A stretch of DNA of 64,000 nucleotides, taken from NCBI GenBank assembly GCA_916613615.1, contig OU744728.1, positions 30,883,950-30,947,949 of the forward strand. The letters run 5' to 3'. A program made the translations under genes and the position numbers. The first letter of the stretch is position 1; each line of letters begins with the position of its first letter. Positions 21,500-33,464 of the stretch are shown here, in pieces. The notes below the pieces were generated by a model. That model had not been told where the DNA came from, made no database searches, and was given only the letters and a program-made list of their open reading frames with translations. Source of the stretch: Steromphala cineraria (lineage: Eukaryota > Mollusca > Gastropoda > Trochida > Trochidae).

Positions 21500-23860
21500 G
21501 GTCACAATCTTTCTTACAAAATAGAGCCATTTGCTCTGTAGCTCATCAGGCTTCATATTCAATTTTGCTTTAGGTGTGGTCAATGTGGTTCCCCCCCAAG
21601 TTTGGGCTATAGGGTCACCAAATGTTCATTTTAGAATTACTTAGGAGTCTCTACAAAACATTTCAGCATTCTATGCCTGTGCTTCAAAGGAAGACGATGA
21701 GAAAAGGTCAAAAAGGTTTTAGAAAGGGTCACAAATTCTAAAACAAGTGTTCGCCACTAGCGTGGAAATGTCCTCCGCCCCTTATTCTGAATTCATTTTT
21801 GAGTTCTTAAAATTTGGTAGACAGTATGCTCTCTATAAATAGTAAATGAATAATATAGAGTAGACATAGTTAAAATGACTGAAATATCTGTGGTGATTTG
21901 AAAATGTGTAACCGTTCATGAGATATCACGTTGACAAGAGTTTAAAAGTGGTCAAAGTGCCATAGTTAACTTGAATGAAAGGTTAAGGTCACAATAACCA
22001 ACATGTGTCTGTGTATATCGTCATGTAGGGAAACCAAATTTGGAAACTTGGGTGAAATGGTTCATGAGATATTACGTTAAGAAGAGTTGAAAATCAATCA
22101 ATAATCTATTGAACATAAGACCGAGGTCACAATGATTAAGTGGTGTCTGTGTTTTCATGCCTTGTAGGCTTAAATTTGAAGACCTTAAGTGGAACAATAA
22201 ATGCCCTAACAAGAGTATTAAAAGTGGTTAAAGTGCCATATAAGGTCACGGTCAACAAAACCAACTGGTGTCTGCATGGTACACGAGATATCGTGTTAAC
22301 AAGAGCTTTAAAAGCGGTCAAAGTGCCGTAGTGACCTTGAATACAAGGTCAAGGTCACCATTATCACCTGGTGTCTGTGTATTCCCGTCATGTAAATTGA
22401 CACCAAATTTGAAGACTCTGAAAGAAATGGTTTATGAGATACAACGTTAACGTCACCATTATTAACTGGTGTGTGCATACTCCCATCATGTAGACTGACA
22501 CCAAATTTGAAGTCTCTGAGTGAAATGGTTTATGAGAATCCGGACGTACATAAAGACGTATGGACAGACCAGCTGAATACATAGTCCCCCCTTCCGCGTT
22601 GCGGCAGGGGACAATTAAGTATGTAGGCGATGTGATTTCGATTACCGGTTATCAAATATAAAAGTAGAAATAAAAAATGTTGAAACATTCAAAGAAAATG
22701 TAAAAAGTTGAAACAGACAACTGCAATTGATAACTTAGGTTATAGGATCCAAAGGTTCACCAAGCCCTTTTTAGGAGCCACAGGACAACCAAAACAAGTG
22801 TTTGCCACTAACATGGCAATGTTCCCTGCTGTTGAGATATTTCGAAATAATGTCACAAAAAGCCAATGCATTATTCACATTGAGATTGATCAATGGTTCG
22901 AGAGATATAGCTGACAAGAGTTTCACAAGTGGACAAAGTGCCATGGTGACCTTGGAAATAAAGTTAAGGTCATTTAAACTGACTGGTGTCTGCATAATCC
23001 CTCAATGTAGGCTATGACCAAATTTAAGAAATTTGGTGCGATGGTTCATGGGATATTACATTACCAAGAGCTCTGAAGGTAGCCAAATGTCGTAATGACT
23101 TTGAAAATAAGGTCAAGGTCACCCAAAGTGACTGGTGTCTGCGTAATCCCAAAATGTAGGCTGTGACTAAATTTGAAGACATGTGTTGAGATGGTTAAGG
23201 CGTTTCAAAAGTTGACAAAATGCTGTGGTGACCTTGAAAATGGAGTCAAGGTCACCCAAAATGACTGAGGTTTGCACAGTCCCTCAATGTAGGCTGTGAC
23301 CTGAAGCCATTTGGTGCAGCAGTTCATCAGATATCGCATTAACAAGAGTGTCAAAAGTGGCCTAAACGCAGTGGTGACCTTTAAAATAGAGTCAAGGTCA
23401 CCCAAAGTGACTGGTGTCTGCGTAAACCTCCAATGTAGGCTGTGACCAAATATGAAGAGTTTTTGTGAAACAGTTCATGAGATATCGCCTTAACAAGAGT
23501 TTCAAAATGGGTTAAAGTGCTGTGGTGACCTTTAAATTAAGGTCAAGGTCACCCAAAGTGACTGATGTCTGCGTAAACCTACAATGTAGGCTGTGACCAA
23601 ATATAATGAGTTTTTGTGAAACGGTTCATGGATAGTGCCTTAACAAGAGTTTCAAGATCGATCAAAGTGCCATGGTGACCTTGAAAATAAGGTCACCAAA
23701 AGTGACTGGTGTCTCTGTTATCCCTTTGATGTAGGTTGTGACCAAATTTCAAGACATTTGGTCAAATGTTCATCAGATATCACGTTGACAAGAATCAGAA
23801 CATACTGCTGCCGCTGAATACCATGTCCCCTGTTCCGCGTTGTAGAGGGGGATAATAATA
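21500..23860. repeat. Tandem-core repeat elements, about 180-bp units
   Basis: The head at 21,524 is the short hairpin AGAGCCATTTGCTCT followed by GTAGCTCATCAGGCTT. At least ten diverged units follow, with AAGTGCCATGGTGACCTTG, AAGGTCAAGGTCACCCAAAG, TGACTGGTGTCTGCGTAA and GTTCATGAGATATCG. Two stretches (to about 22,615 and to about 23,860) each end in a hairpin with GTCCCC and GGGGAC arms (22,584-22,612; 23,823-23,853). No coding capacity. Confidence 0.8.
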
Positions 23861-23989
23861 ATCTTTTAAGGGCATGACCCGCAGTGACCCTTATGAGGGA
23901 CTACAGGGCCACTAAATAACAAGAAGACATACTATATAGACATAGCTATAAATAACAAGAAGACATGGTCATCAACATCCCCCACCAAA

Positions 23990-24375
23990 TAAGTTTTTAT
24001 TAAAGCTCCCCATATTTCCTACATGGGCCGTAACTCTCTTATAAGTAATTGCAATTACCTAATATTTGAACTCCATCAATATATTGATACCTTGAAGACA
24101 CTCAGCAAGTTTGGTTAACTTATCTTAAACAGTTTCTGAGAAAAGTTGTCCCCTTTGACCAAACCCTCGAACTGAGTCTAAAAACACGAAACAAGGGCAA
24201 TAACTCTGAAAAAATTATTGGTGTGGTTCGATTTTCGAACTCCATTGATACCCCGAAGACACACAGAAAGTTTGGTTAACCTATCTTAAATAGTGAGATA
24301 GAACTGTCCTCTTTATCTCGGACGGACAGACGCACGGGCAGAGCCCAAACCTATACCAGCCTTCGTAGCGGGGGA
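23990..24375. repeat. GGAC-tailed element, two units
   Basis: Two copies of a unit containing TTGATACCTTGAAGACACTC or a close variant and AAGTTTGGTTAAC. The element ends in CGGACGGACAGACGCACGGG and GCGGGGGATAATT. It is a different body sequence attached to the same kind of tail as its neighbours. Confidence 0.65.
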
Positions 24376-24478
24376 TAATTATCCACACTTGTCAAGATGT
24401 CTGTACTTAAAGTTTCAGCTTTCTATCCCTAATGCTTCTGGAGAGGACATGCTGAACAATCACTAGCAGGGCACTTAC

Positions 24479-24639
24479 CTATGGATAGCTATTGTGGAGG
24501 TGTCCAGTGTCTGTCCACCTGTGATGGAAGACTTGCGGAAGCCCTTGGGAGGTTTCTCTAGAGCGCAGATAGGGTACCAGTACCGCACCATGACCCCCTC
24601 ACTCTGCACATAGCTCTCCACCTGCACCAGCTCATTCAC
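24479..24639 (-). CDS. HECTD4: HECTD4 exon 13 of window
   Basis: 53 codons plus two bases: VNELVQVESYVQSEGVMV, RYWYPICALEKPP and TLDTSTIAIHR. This continues the GTVLDID module of exon 12 as in other HECTD4 proteins. The acceptor is GTGTTGCAG and the donor CATAG|GTAAGT. A degenerate minisatellite (24,655-25,150) begins about 15 bases beyond the acceptor, on its intron side. Confidence 0.88.
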
Positions 24640-24654
24640 CTGCAACACAGGGGG

Positions 24655-25153
24655 TCTACTTAACACTCTGCTTAACCCATGTGCTTTAAAATTCTCCTTA
24701 ACCCTTCACTGAACACTCAGCTTAATACACTACCTTAACATTTTGCTTAACACCCTGCTTACACTCAGCTCAATGCTCCAGCAACACTCTGCCTAACACT
24801 CCCTTAACGCTCACTTTACCGCTCCCTTAATGCTCCACTTAACGTCTGCTTAACACTCCAGCAATACTCTGCTTAATGCTCATGTGCAGGCAATGGTCTG
24901 CTTAACGCTTCACTAACCCTCTGCTTAACGCTCCAGAAATGCTCTGCTTAGCACTCCCTAAATGCTCCAGTTTACACTGTGCCTCACATTCCAGTAACAC
25001 TCTGCTTAAGCCTCCAGCAAGACTGCTTAACACTCTGCTTAAGCCTCCAGCAAGACTGCTTAACACTCCCTCAGCGCTCTGCTTAACACAATGCTTAGCA
25101 CTCAGCTTAATGCTCCAGCAGCACTCAGCTTAATGCTCCAGCAACATTCTGCT
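24655..25153. repeat. Degenerate CTCCAGCAACACTCTGCTTAA minisatellite
   Basis: Many short, imperfect units built on ACTCTGCTTAACACTCC with lengths of about 12-25 bp. It begins next to the acceptor of HECTD4 exon 13 and continues at 26,360-26,379 and 27,177-27,345. Two transposons have therefore inserted inside what was one array. Confidence 0.8.
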
Positions 25154-26359
25154 TACCGTATCCTCGCGGGTATATGACCACCCTCGAACTAAAGCCCACC
25201 CCCCATTTTTCAGGGTTGAGCAGGTTGGGGTCATTCTCAGTTTATAGCCCACCCCCCAATTCTCGAGAGTGTGACACAATCGATGTCAGACGATCGAGTT
25301 AGCGATGTTAAAATTTACACCGGAAGCAAAATGCACAAGTTTACATCGATGTCATTTCTTGAAAAATAAAAATATATTGTCCTGTTGTTGTCTTTAATGA
25401 CTAAATACATTGTCAATAAATAAAAATAAAACAATATATTGTTTTTGAATAGTCATGCATCATCAACGTACTGTTAAATTCCAGCAGAAATCACGATGTA
25501 TGTGGCTTCACTTGCATCAGCGATCGGGAATTAAAATATTTGATTCCCAAAATATAATCAGGAACTATCGCTTTATAAGGCTTGTTTTCCATTCTAAATG
25601 TTTAAAATGGCATATTTCCAAACTTATTTATCATATTTAATCAAAGTTCAAAGATATCTTTGTCAAATATATATACCTTCGCGAAAGCACGTTGATTTAC
25701 TGTACTTGGAATCTCAATCGTAATTTCTTGACGACAAATAACATTATTAATATTCTTTCGTGCTCATTATCATAATAGTTGCAAGTTTTCTTCGAATTTT
25801 ATATACGTAAATATTTCAATTAACTGCATGTTGTTTTGGAAACTGTAATATATATCGAAAATGTTAAACAAATATTTGAATATTTAGACATTTAATATTG
25901 TATCGACAATATGTTGTCATGAATTTATTACAACCACGTTTCAGTTTCATACATCGTTTTCAAATCGACTTGCTGATTGGTTGACCTACATTTCTGGGCC
26001 AATGAAAAGGCTTGTAACAAATATCTCTCTACCCGTAAACACATGCAGCAAAAGCTGTCGACTCATTATTCACGTTCGTTTTTCATGAGAATAATATTAT
26101 GTAATCTGATTAAAACAAACAACAAACAATGTAAGTTAGCATTTACAATTTCTTTTATCATTCTTTTTAATAATATACGTCTGGAAAAAGTGTCATTAGA
26201 AGACCTGAACAACAGTCAAAAGTATCGATGTCAATTTTCAATGCAACTCGCATGAAGGATTTTCTTGGTTGGGGTCACTCGCGGTTTAAAGCCCATCCCC
26301 CAATTTTCAAGATATTTATTTGCCGGGCCCCCTGATCTTATACCCGCGAGGATACGGTA
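25154..26359. mobile_element. TA-bounded transposon, diverged copy C
   Basis: 1.2-kb element flanked by TA, with inverted ends CCGTATCCTCGCGGGTATA. The interior shares blocks with copies A and B (TTTACACCGGA, CATCGATGTCAT) and more with the fragment at 50,877-51,189 (GCTGATTGGTTGAC, CCAATGAAAAGGCTTGTAAC). No transposase frame. It sits inside the minisatellite of exon 13. Confidence 0.8.
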
Positions 26360-26379
26360 ATGCTCTAACAATGCTCTGC

Positions 26380-27176
26380 TTAAGGAGGTTGGATACAAAA
26401 TATCGAGGTATTAAGAAATAGCTAAATTTGGTCTTATTTTGTTGAAAAATATGTCTTGAATCAAATTGTGTCATAAAAATACCATGTCACCACAGTTATT
26501 GTTCGAAAAAGGGCCCATCCGTTAGGGCACCTAATGATGAAAATACAATAATTTAAAAACTCCTTTTCAAGATAACTTTGGAATATAATTGTTATTTAAA
26601 TGTTTTTCTATTAAGCCATTGCAGTATGTAAGTAAACTAAGTCGGAAAAAGGGAACTTGAAACTAATATGAAGTTAAGACATGCAAATAACCTTTTTCTT
26701 TGTATGATTATTTTTGTAAAATATTATTCTTTTATGAAAAAAAATCAATTTCTCGTATTAAGATTTTTTTGAAAATTATATATTTTATAGTTAATACACA
26801 CTAGAATAAGATTAAAAAGAAAAAAAGATATGTCACCAGCGGATAACAGAGATATTCACATTCAATTAAGCCACATCAATGAAAATCAACATCCAGGGGA
26901 GATAACTCTTCATTGTCAACATTACCCTTTTTAGAATTTTTCATTAGTTTTTAAGGTTAATTAGTGAAATAAATTTTATCATAAAACAAATACTTTTGTT
27001 CACAAATATAACATAGTCATTGTTTTTTGTTAAACTAAATCATTATTTAATTTTTTAGTTTTTTAATCTCACACTTGCAGTGAAAAATAAACAAAATAGC
27101 ATAAACTATAAAATAGCTCAATCTCATTATCTGACTGTTGCGGATGTGCAGAAACAAAGGTATCCAACCTCCTTAA
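26380..27176. mobile_element. TTAA-bounded element with GGAGGTTGGATAC ends
   Basis: 797 bp between two TTAA sites with a perfect 13-bp terminal inverted repeat GGAGGTTGGATAC. The interior is very AT-rich and non-coding. It has the form of a piggyBac-type non-autonomous element and differs in ends from the one at 390-2,054. Confidence 0.75.
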
Positions 27177-27359
27177 TACTCCCTCAACACGTAGCTTAAC
27201 TCTCTGCTTAACACTCAGCTTTAGGCTCAAGCAACACTCTGCTTAACACTCCAGCAACACTTTGCTAAACGCTCCAGCAAACACTCTGTTTAACACTCAA
27301 GCAACTCTCTGCTAACCAATCCAGCAACACTCAGCAACTCAGTTGCGACTGCAAGGTTA

Positions 27360-27815
27360 AACTAGAAGGTGTTTTTACGCTTAAAAACAGATGTCTCCCC
27401 CATACACCACTTCGGCTGAATTTCATATTTGAGAATTCCTCGTAGTTATATAAAGACCATATTCTTTCTATAAAACAACCTGTAAGTTTTGGTTCTATTT
27501 ATAAAACTAACATTTCCCTTAAAAATGACAAAGTCCAAACTGTTGCAGTGGAAATCCTAAGATATATAATTAGTAAGAACTTAAAACCCTTCAAAAGACA
27601 CATCAACATAATATGAAGAGGATGCATAGCAAATTTGATGAAGATTGGTCAAGTAGTTTCAGGGTTATGCTCCGGAATCTAACCATACCCTTCAAAATGA
27701 CAAATTCCAAACTGTCGCCATGGAAACCTAAAACATGTTTAAGAAGAATTTGAAAACTCCAAAAGGCACATCTACATCAAATGAAGAAGATGTATACCCT
27801 TCGGGGGAGACATAA
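27360..27815. repeat. GGAC-class element, ATGTCTCC head
   Basis: The head ACTAGAAGGTGTTTTTACGC and ACAGATGTCTCCCC is followed by two units with AAGTCCAAACTGTTGC and CTCCGGAA. The tail is CTTCGGGGGAGACATAA. Head and tail are complementary to each other. Related to 19,846-20,275. Confidence 0.7.
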
Positions 27816-28424
27816 ATATCCAGACCCCTGAACATTCACATCAAACATAAGTCATCTACCACAAAAATTTAAGCAAAATCAGTAATTTCAGTACACATCA
27901 CCAAACCCTGTTTAGCTAAAGCTGTACATGTTTTCAGTTCTCAGCCCTCCATGGATAGAGAGCAAGGCTATTTCATTCCATCATCTTAAAAGCACCTAAT
28001 CCTATCAACTCCCCCTGGCTTTGCTAACTCTCAACTATCTCGGGATAATTAACCCAAACCAGTATCTAACTCATCTCAACATGTTGCCTTGTTTTATCAA
28101 TTCTTGAAATTATTACCTTATCCTGTTCTAACTGTTATTGTTATCTCTTTATAAAATCCATGTCTTTAAAAAGCTGTACATCTCATTTCCCCACTTGCTA
28201 GAAAACAGGTAAAGAATCTATTCCCAAAAGTTGCTACTGTGAAAATATAGAAGTTGTTCATCCATTTAAAATTGTCTCATAAGATGTATAAAACATATGA
28301 TTTCTATGACAGAACCAAAAGAAATAACCCCGAATACATGCCTTTGTGCCCTGGTAGAAATAGAAGTCTTGTAAATATGTTCAAGCACTACTGACATCTT
28401 GTGTCTTGTCAAGCAAGTACTCAC
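27816..28424. other. HECTD4 intron segment
   Basis: Unremarkable AT-rich intron downstream of exon 12. Nothing recognised. Confidence 0.4.
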
Positions 28425-28672
28425 TGTATCAATATCCAGGACAGTTCCTGCCAAACCAACAGTTTTCATCATGCTGCCCACTGCGTAAGTTGGAAGGGCC
28501 GGTTTAGGCAGAGTTGAAATAACGACGGTCTTGCCCTTCTTGACCCGCTCAATGGTGAACCTGCTGAGGTCCTCCTTGATGTCCTCTATGGTGGGCAGGT
28601 GCAGGTCCCGTGGTAAACCTCCATTCTCCTCATACAGAAACTCAACCGTTTGTCGAGCAATGTCCGTCATGC
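28425..28672 (-). CDS. HECTD4: HECTD4 exon 12 of window
   Basis: Completes the Gly codon of exon 11 and encodes MTDIARQTVEFLYEENGG, LPTIEDIKEDLSRFTIERV, KGKTVVIST and GLAGTVLDIDT, all recognisable HECTD4 segments. The donor ACA|GTGAGT is phase 0. An apparent open frame continues past the donor and should not be read as coding. Confidence 0.9.
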
Positions 28673-28737
28673 CTAACATACAAACATAACAAATAAAAAT
28701 ATTTAATTCTGAAAAACTAATAAAACTTTTTTAACTA

Positions 28738-29530
28738 GAAATATGTGCATTTAATGCATTTGATGTCCCCCACCCTTAATTTAATATAAAACCTCATCAT
28801 CTTAGCCTTATTTGCCAAATTAACAGTTATGCCGAGACAACAAGTATTTGTCACAAATGTGACAAGATCGCCCGCCGCAAATTGATGTTAACAACAAGAA
28901 GCGGGACGGACTTAGGACGGACATACGGTGCTGGAATAATATGTCCCCCGTGAAGACTCAAGGTTAATGAGTTCATGAGATATGGCGCTAACAACATTTT
29001 CAAAACTGGTCAAAGTCTTGCCGTGACCTTGAAAATGAGGCCAAGGTCACCGAAAACTTTTCAGGTCTGCGTATTCTTTAGATAAAGACTGGTACCAAGT
29101 TTGAAGATTCTAGGTTAATGGGTTCATGAGATATGGCGCTAACAACATTTTCAAAACTGGTCAAAGTCTCACCGTGACCTTGAAAATGAGGTCAAGGCCA
29201 CCAACAAATTTTCAGGTCTGCGTATTCCCCAGATGAAGACTGGTACCAAGTTTGAAGATTCTAGTTTGAGCGGTTCATTAGATATTGCGCTAACAACATT
29301 TTCAAAACTGGTCAAAGTCTCGCTGTGACCTTGAAAATGAGGTCAAGGTCACCGAAAACTTTTCAGGCCTGCGTATTCCCCAGATGAAGACTGGTACCAA
29401 GTTTGAAGATTCTAGGTTAATCGGTTCATTAGATATCGCGCTAACAAGAAGCGGGACGGACGTATGGACGTACGAAGCTGAATACTATATCCCCCGCTTC
29501 GCGCTAAACGCGCGGCGGGGGATAATTAAT
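28738..29530. repeat. About 180-bp tandem-core element with strong tail hairpin
   Basis: Three units with TAACAACATTTTCAAAACTG, GTCAAAGTCTCGCTGTGACC and GACTGGTACCAAGTTTGAAG. The end is GGGACGGACGTATGGACGTA, then a hairpin with arms TATCCCCCGC and GCGGCGGGGGATA (29,488-29,524). Confidence 0.8.
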
Positions 29531-29544
29531 AAAGGTTAACCAGA

Positions 29545-31080
29545 AAAATAGAGCCATTGGCTCTGTAGCTCATCAGGCTTCATATTAACTTTGCTTTAAG
29601 GTGTGGCAAATGTGGTTCCCCCTTAGTAGGGTCCACAGGGTCACCATATTACAATAAGTAATTGTAACAAACGTGACCATGTCCCCCGCCGCAATCAAGA
29701 ATATTTCATTCAATTGTTATTATTCTTATGAGAATGTCATTGGTTTTCAGCATCTTTGACATGAAAGGTCACCCAAATTGATTGGCGTTTGCATATTCCG
29801 AAATAAAGATTAGTACAGATTGGTGCATGCATATTCTCCAAATGATTGGTACCAATTTGAAGATATTTAATACAATGGTTCACAAGATATCGCGCCAACA
29901 ACATTAAAACAAACGGTCAAAATGACGTCATGGTCACCCAAATCAATTGGTGTTTGCGTATTATCCAGATGGAAACTGGTACCAAGTTTAAAGACTCAAG
30001 TTTGAAGGGTTCATGAGCTAACAACATTTTCAAAACTAGTCAAAGTCTCGTCGTGACCTTGAAAACTAGATTAGTGTTTGCGGGACACTGCAAAAACAGA
30101 GCAGCACCGAAACTAGGGGTTTCGCCTTACCCTGTTCCGCCTTCTACAAGCCTCACCATATTGGGCATTTTCTTGTGACCTTGACGTTTGACACTCAAGG
30201 TCACGCAATCAATGAACACATTTCATTGAAAATAACATTAATGTATCGAATAAAAGTGTTTAAAGTTAAAAATAATCCATTTTCTCAATAATTGTTGACC
30301 TTGCTGTGACCTTGACCTTTGACAGTTCGTACCCAAAACCTTTTCTAAAATTTTGTACTTCTCAAGAGATAATATATACAAAATTTAAACTTCATAGCAC
30401 AAAAACGTTTCAAGTTAACGCGTTTACAAGGAATTTTTTTGTGATTTTATAGCTCATGACCTTGACCTTTGACCTTGAAAGTGAACATGTCATTTTAAGT
30501 CCCCAGAGGTGTAAACAATTACACATGTTTATGAGTTCTGATAAGCTTAACGGGATTAAGTTATATCCAAATTAGTTGCACATTGTAATAACACAAATGT
30601 CATGACCTTGACCTTTGACCTTCAAGGTTACACGATCAATGGACACTCTTTATTGAGTATAACAATCATCTATTGATTAAAAGTGTTTATAGTTAAAATA
30701 AAGAATTTTCGCAAAACCATGCTTAAGTCGTGACCTTGCTGTGACCTTGACCTTGGACAGATTGTAGCGAAAACCTTTTAAAAATTTTTTTACTCTTCCA
30801 AGGATGATACATACCAAGTTAGAGCTTCATAGCACAAAAACTTTTCAAGTTATCGCGTTTACAAGGAATTCTTAGAGTGAATACATATCTCGTGACCTTG
30901 ACCTTTGACCTTGAAAGTGAACGTGTCAAAATCGTTCCCCCGAGGTATGAGTAGTAAGGTATGAATAAGAGTTCTGGAAAGCTTAGTGGAAAAAAGTTAT
31001 AGCTAGTAGTACGAGTGCGGCGGCGGCGATGGAAACTTCACAAAAACTGATAGCAGCCCCGTCCTTAGACGGGGCTGCTA
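29545..31080. repeat. Mosaic of interspersed repeats
   Basis: A head hairpin AGAGCCATTGGCTCT at 29,550 starts an element of the 21.5-kb type. At 30,160-31,080 there are two successive copies of the GTGACCTTGACC family, ending in CGAGTGCGGCGGCGGCG and AGACGGGGCTGCTAA. No coding potential. Confidence 0.7.
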
Positions 31081-31124
31081 AAAACACCATGATTTATATG
31101 GATTGCTGAGTTTGTAAGAGCAGG

Positions 31125-31565
31125 AATATGCTCATTTTTGGGATGGAGGATGATTGATATATCGATGATTGAATGATATGTGAATTTTTATGATAAATGA
31201 TTGTTGAATGATTGTTTAAGTGCTGAATGATTGATAAATTAGTGTTGAATGATCGATGATTTAGTTTTGAATTAATAACAAATGATTGACGAATGATTGA
31301 TTTTTGTGTCATTGATGGATGATTGGTGAATGTTTGTTTAAGTGTTTAATGGTTGATTTTAAATGATTGATAAATCATTGTTTTAGTTTTTGATAATTGG
31401 TAATTGTTTAATTGATGATGAATTGATGATGAATGATTGAAAATTGGTGATTAATGATGATGAATGGTTGATGGATAAGTGATTCGTGGATGTTTTATGA
31501 CTCATAGGTGAGTGATGAATGATAGTTGATGATAGTGTTGTTGGTATTGATGATATGATAATTAT
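31125..31565. repeat. Degenerate GATTGATGAATGAT simple repeat
   Basis: About 430 bases dominated by variants of TGATTGATGAATGATTG and TGATGATGAATG. Purely low complexity; open frames across it encode only repetitive Ser/Ile/His strings. Confidence 0.85.
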
Positions 31566-32750
31566 TGACCTTATGACCTTGAAATAAATAAGAAGCATTT
31601 TAAATAAAAGTACCGAGGGTACAGAAGCTCAACTAAGTTAACAAACAGTAGGTTTTTGTATAACTTTTTTGTTAACTGTGGCTGAATTGGTGACCATCTT
31701 GTACTTTTTAATCTTCAAAATGCTACTTTTAAGTGGGCATCCGTATTAATTTCATTATGATATCTTGATTGGTTTAGGTGTATCCATTTAAATGTCATTC
31801 ATTACTTACAGGATGGTGGCCACTTACATTTGTTTTGTAGTGAATCATTAATATGATTTCAAGATTATTTCACTGATGGTTATGCTGCATGGGATATTGA
31901 GAATCCCAAAAGTACAGATTTTTCAAGGAAAATGAATGACTGATTGAGAGGAAAGTCATAAACACAGCAATGCATAAGACACGTTTATTTTGTTCACATA
32001 ATATTTACATGTCAAGTGACCATGAGATGTCTTTCATTAAAGTATCAATTTATTTAACACTCATACAGTACTATAATAGTAAACCTTTTTGCATTGTCAA
32101 ATCAACAGAGAGATATGACAAATCAAATTTCCTTACTTTTCTTACTAAACCCTTTTCAATTTTCATCTGCATATTTATTCCACATCAACTTATCATGTAG
32201 ATTGCTAAACACAAAGCTTATTGTAGACAAGTTTTGTGTAAGTTGTTATTCTTAGAAAGAACATATCACTGTCATGAGAATACAAGTCCATAACTTTTAT
32301 TGCATACACATGGGCCATGGCCATATATAGCATAATGCTCTACCATATCAATTGGGTCAGGTTGATTATGCAACAGACTAGCAGCTGACACTGTGATGCT
32401 AGCAGCCTGCCTTGGGATGTGTATTAGACAGCATAGTGGAATATCTGAACTCTGGTTGACCCCTTATGTGTGGTATTTAAAGGAATATAAGGGAGATACC
32501 ATTGTTTAAAATTTAACATGTTTAATGTGATTTGGTTTTTGCAGCTAGTTGCTATAAGGATTTTAAACAAATTAATCAATTATGTTTGTCTTTCATCTTA
32601 ATATTTTTTAGAAACACTTAAAAATATAGAACAACTTGCACGACAATCTTAAATATTCCATATTTAAGATAATATTATGATTAGTAAGTTCAAATTAGAG
32701 AATTTATATGGTGCCAGTGATCACTTGATGAAAGCTTAAAATTTAACAAG
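31566..32750. other. HECTD4 intron, nothing recognised
   Basis: AT-rich intron without visible repeats, exons or structured elements. Confidence 0.45.
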
Positions 32751-32754
32751 ATGT

Positions 32755-33450
32755 GTTTGTGAAACACGAATGCCCCCGGATGCATCCTGCTCGCTGTGTC
32801 AAGGTCAAGGTCACAAGGTCAAATGTCATGGTGTCATCTGAAAGGTCTCATCACAAGGGATCCATATGTCAAGTATCAAAGAGCTAGCTCTGACCAATCA
32901 AAAGTTATGAGCAAGGTTAAAGTTTTTGTGGACAAACGGACAGACGGACGGACGGACGGAAAAGGTCAAATATCATGGTGTCATCTGAAAGGTCTCATCA
33001 CAAGGGATACACATGTCAAGTATCAAAGACCTAGCACTGACAGTATAGAAACTATAGCCAAGGTTAAAGTTTTCGGAAAAGGCTCGCTGTGTCAAGGTCA
33101 AGGTCACAAGGTCAAATGTCATGGTGTCTTCTGAAAGGTTTCATCACAAGGGATCCATATGTCAAGTATCAAAGACCTAGCTCTGACCAATCAAAAGTTA
33201 TGACCAAGGTTAAGGTTTAAAATGCTCGCTGTGTCAAGGTCAAGGTCACAAGGTCAAATGTCATGGTTTCATCTGAAAGGTCTCATCACAAGGGATCCAT
33301 ATGTCAAGTATCAAAGACCTAGCTCTGACCAATCAAAAGTTATGACCAAGGTTAAAGTTTTTGTGGACAAACGGACAGACGGACAGACGGACGGACAGAC
33401 GGACAGATGAAAAACAATATACCCCCGGAATCTCCGATTCGGGGGCATAA
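32755..33450. repeat. Tandem-core element with AAGGTCAAGGTCACAAGG units
   Basis: Four units of roughly 115-160 bp: GCTCGCTGTGTCAAGGTCAA, CATGGTGTCATCTGAAAGGT, GGGATCCATATGTCAAGTAT and AGCTCTGACCAATCAAAAG. The array ends in a GGACAGACGGACGGACAGAC run and a tail hairpin, ACCCCCGGAATC with GATTCGGGGGC (33,421-33,446). Apparent open frames on the plus strand are translations of this repeat. Confidence 0.85.
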
Positions 33451-33464
33451 TAATAATGATGTGT

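Noticed and set aside
32796..33410. Plus-strand frames rich in SRSQGQMSW and TDGRTDG repeats
   Set aside because: Translations of the tandem-core repeat and the GGAC run, with no coding evidence.
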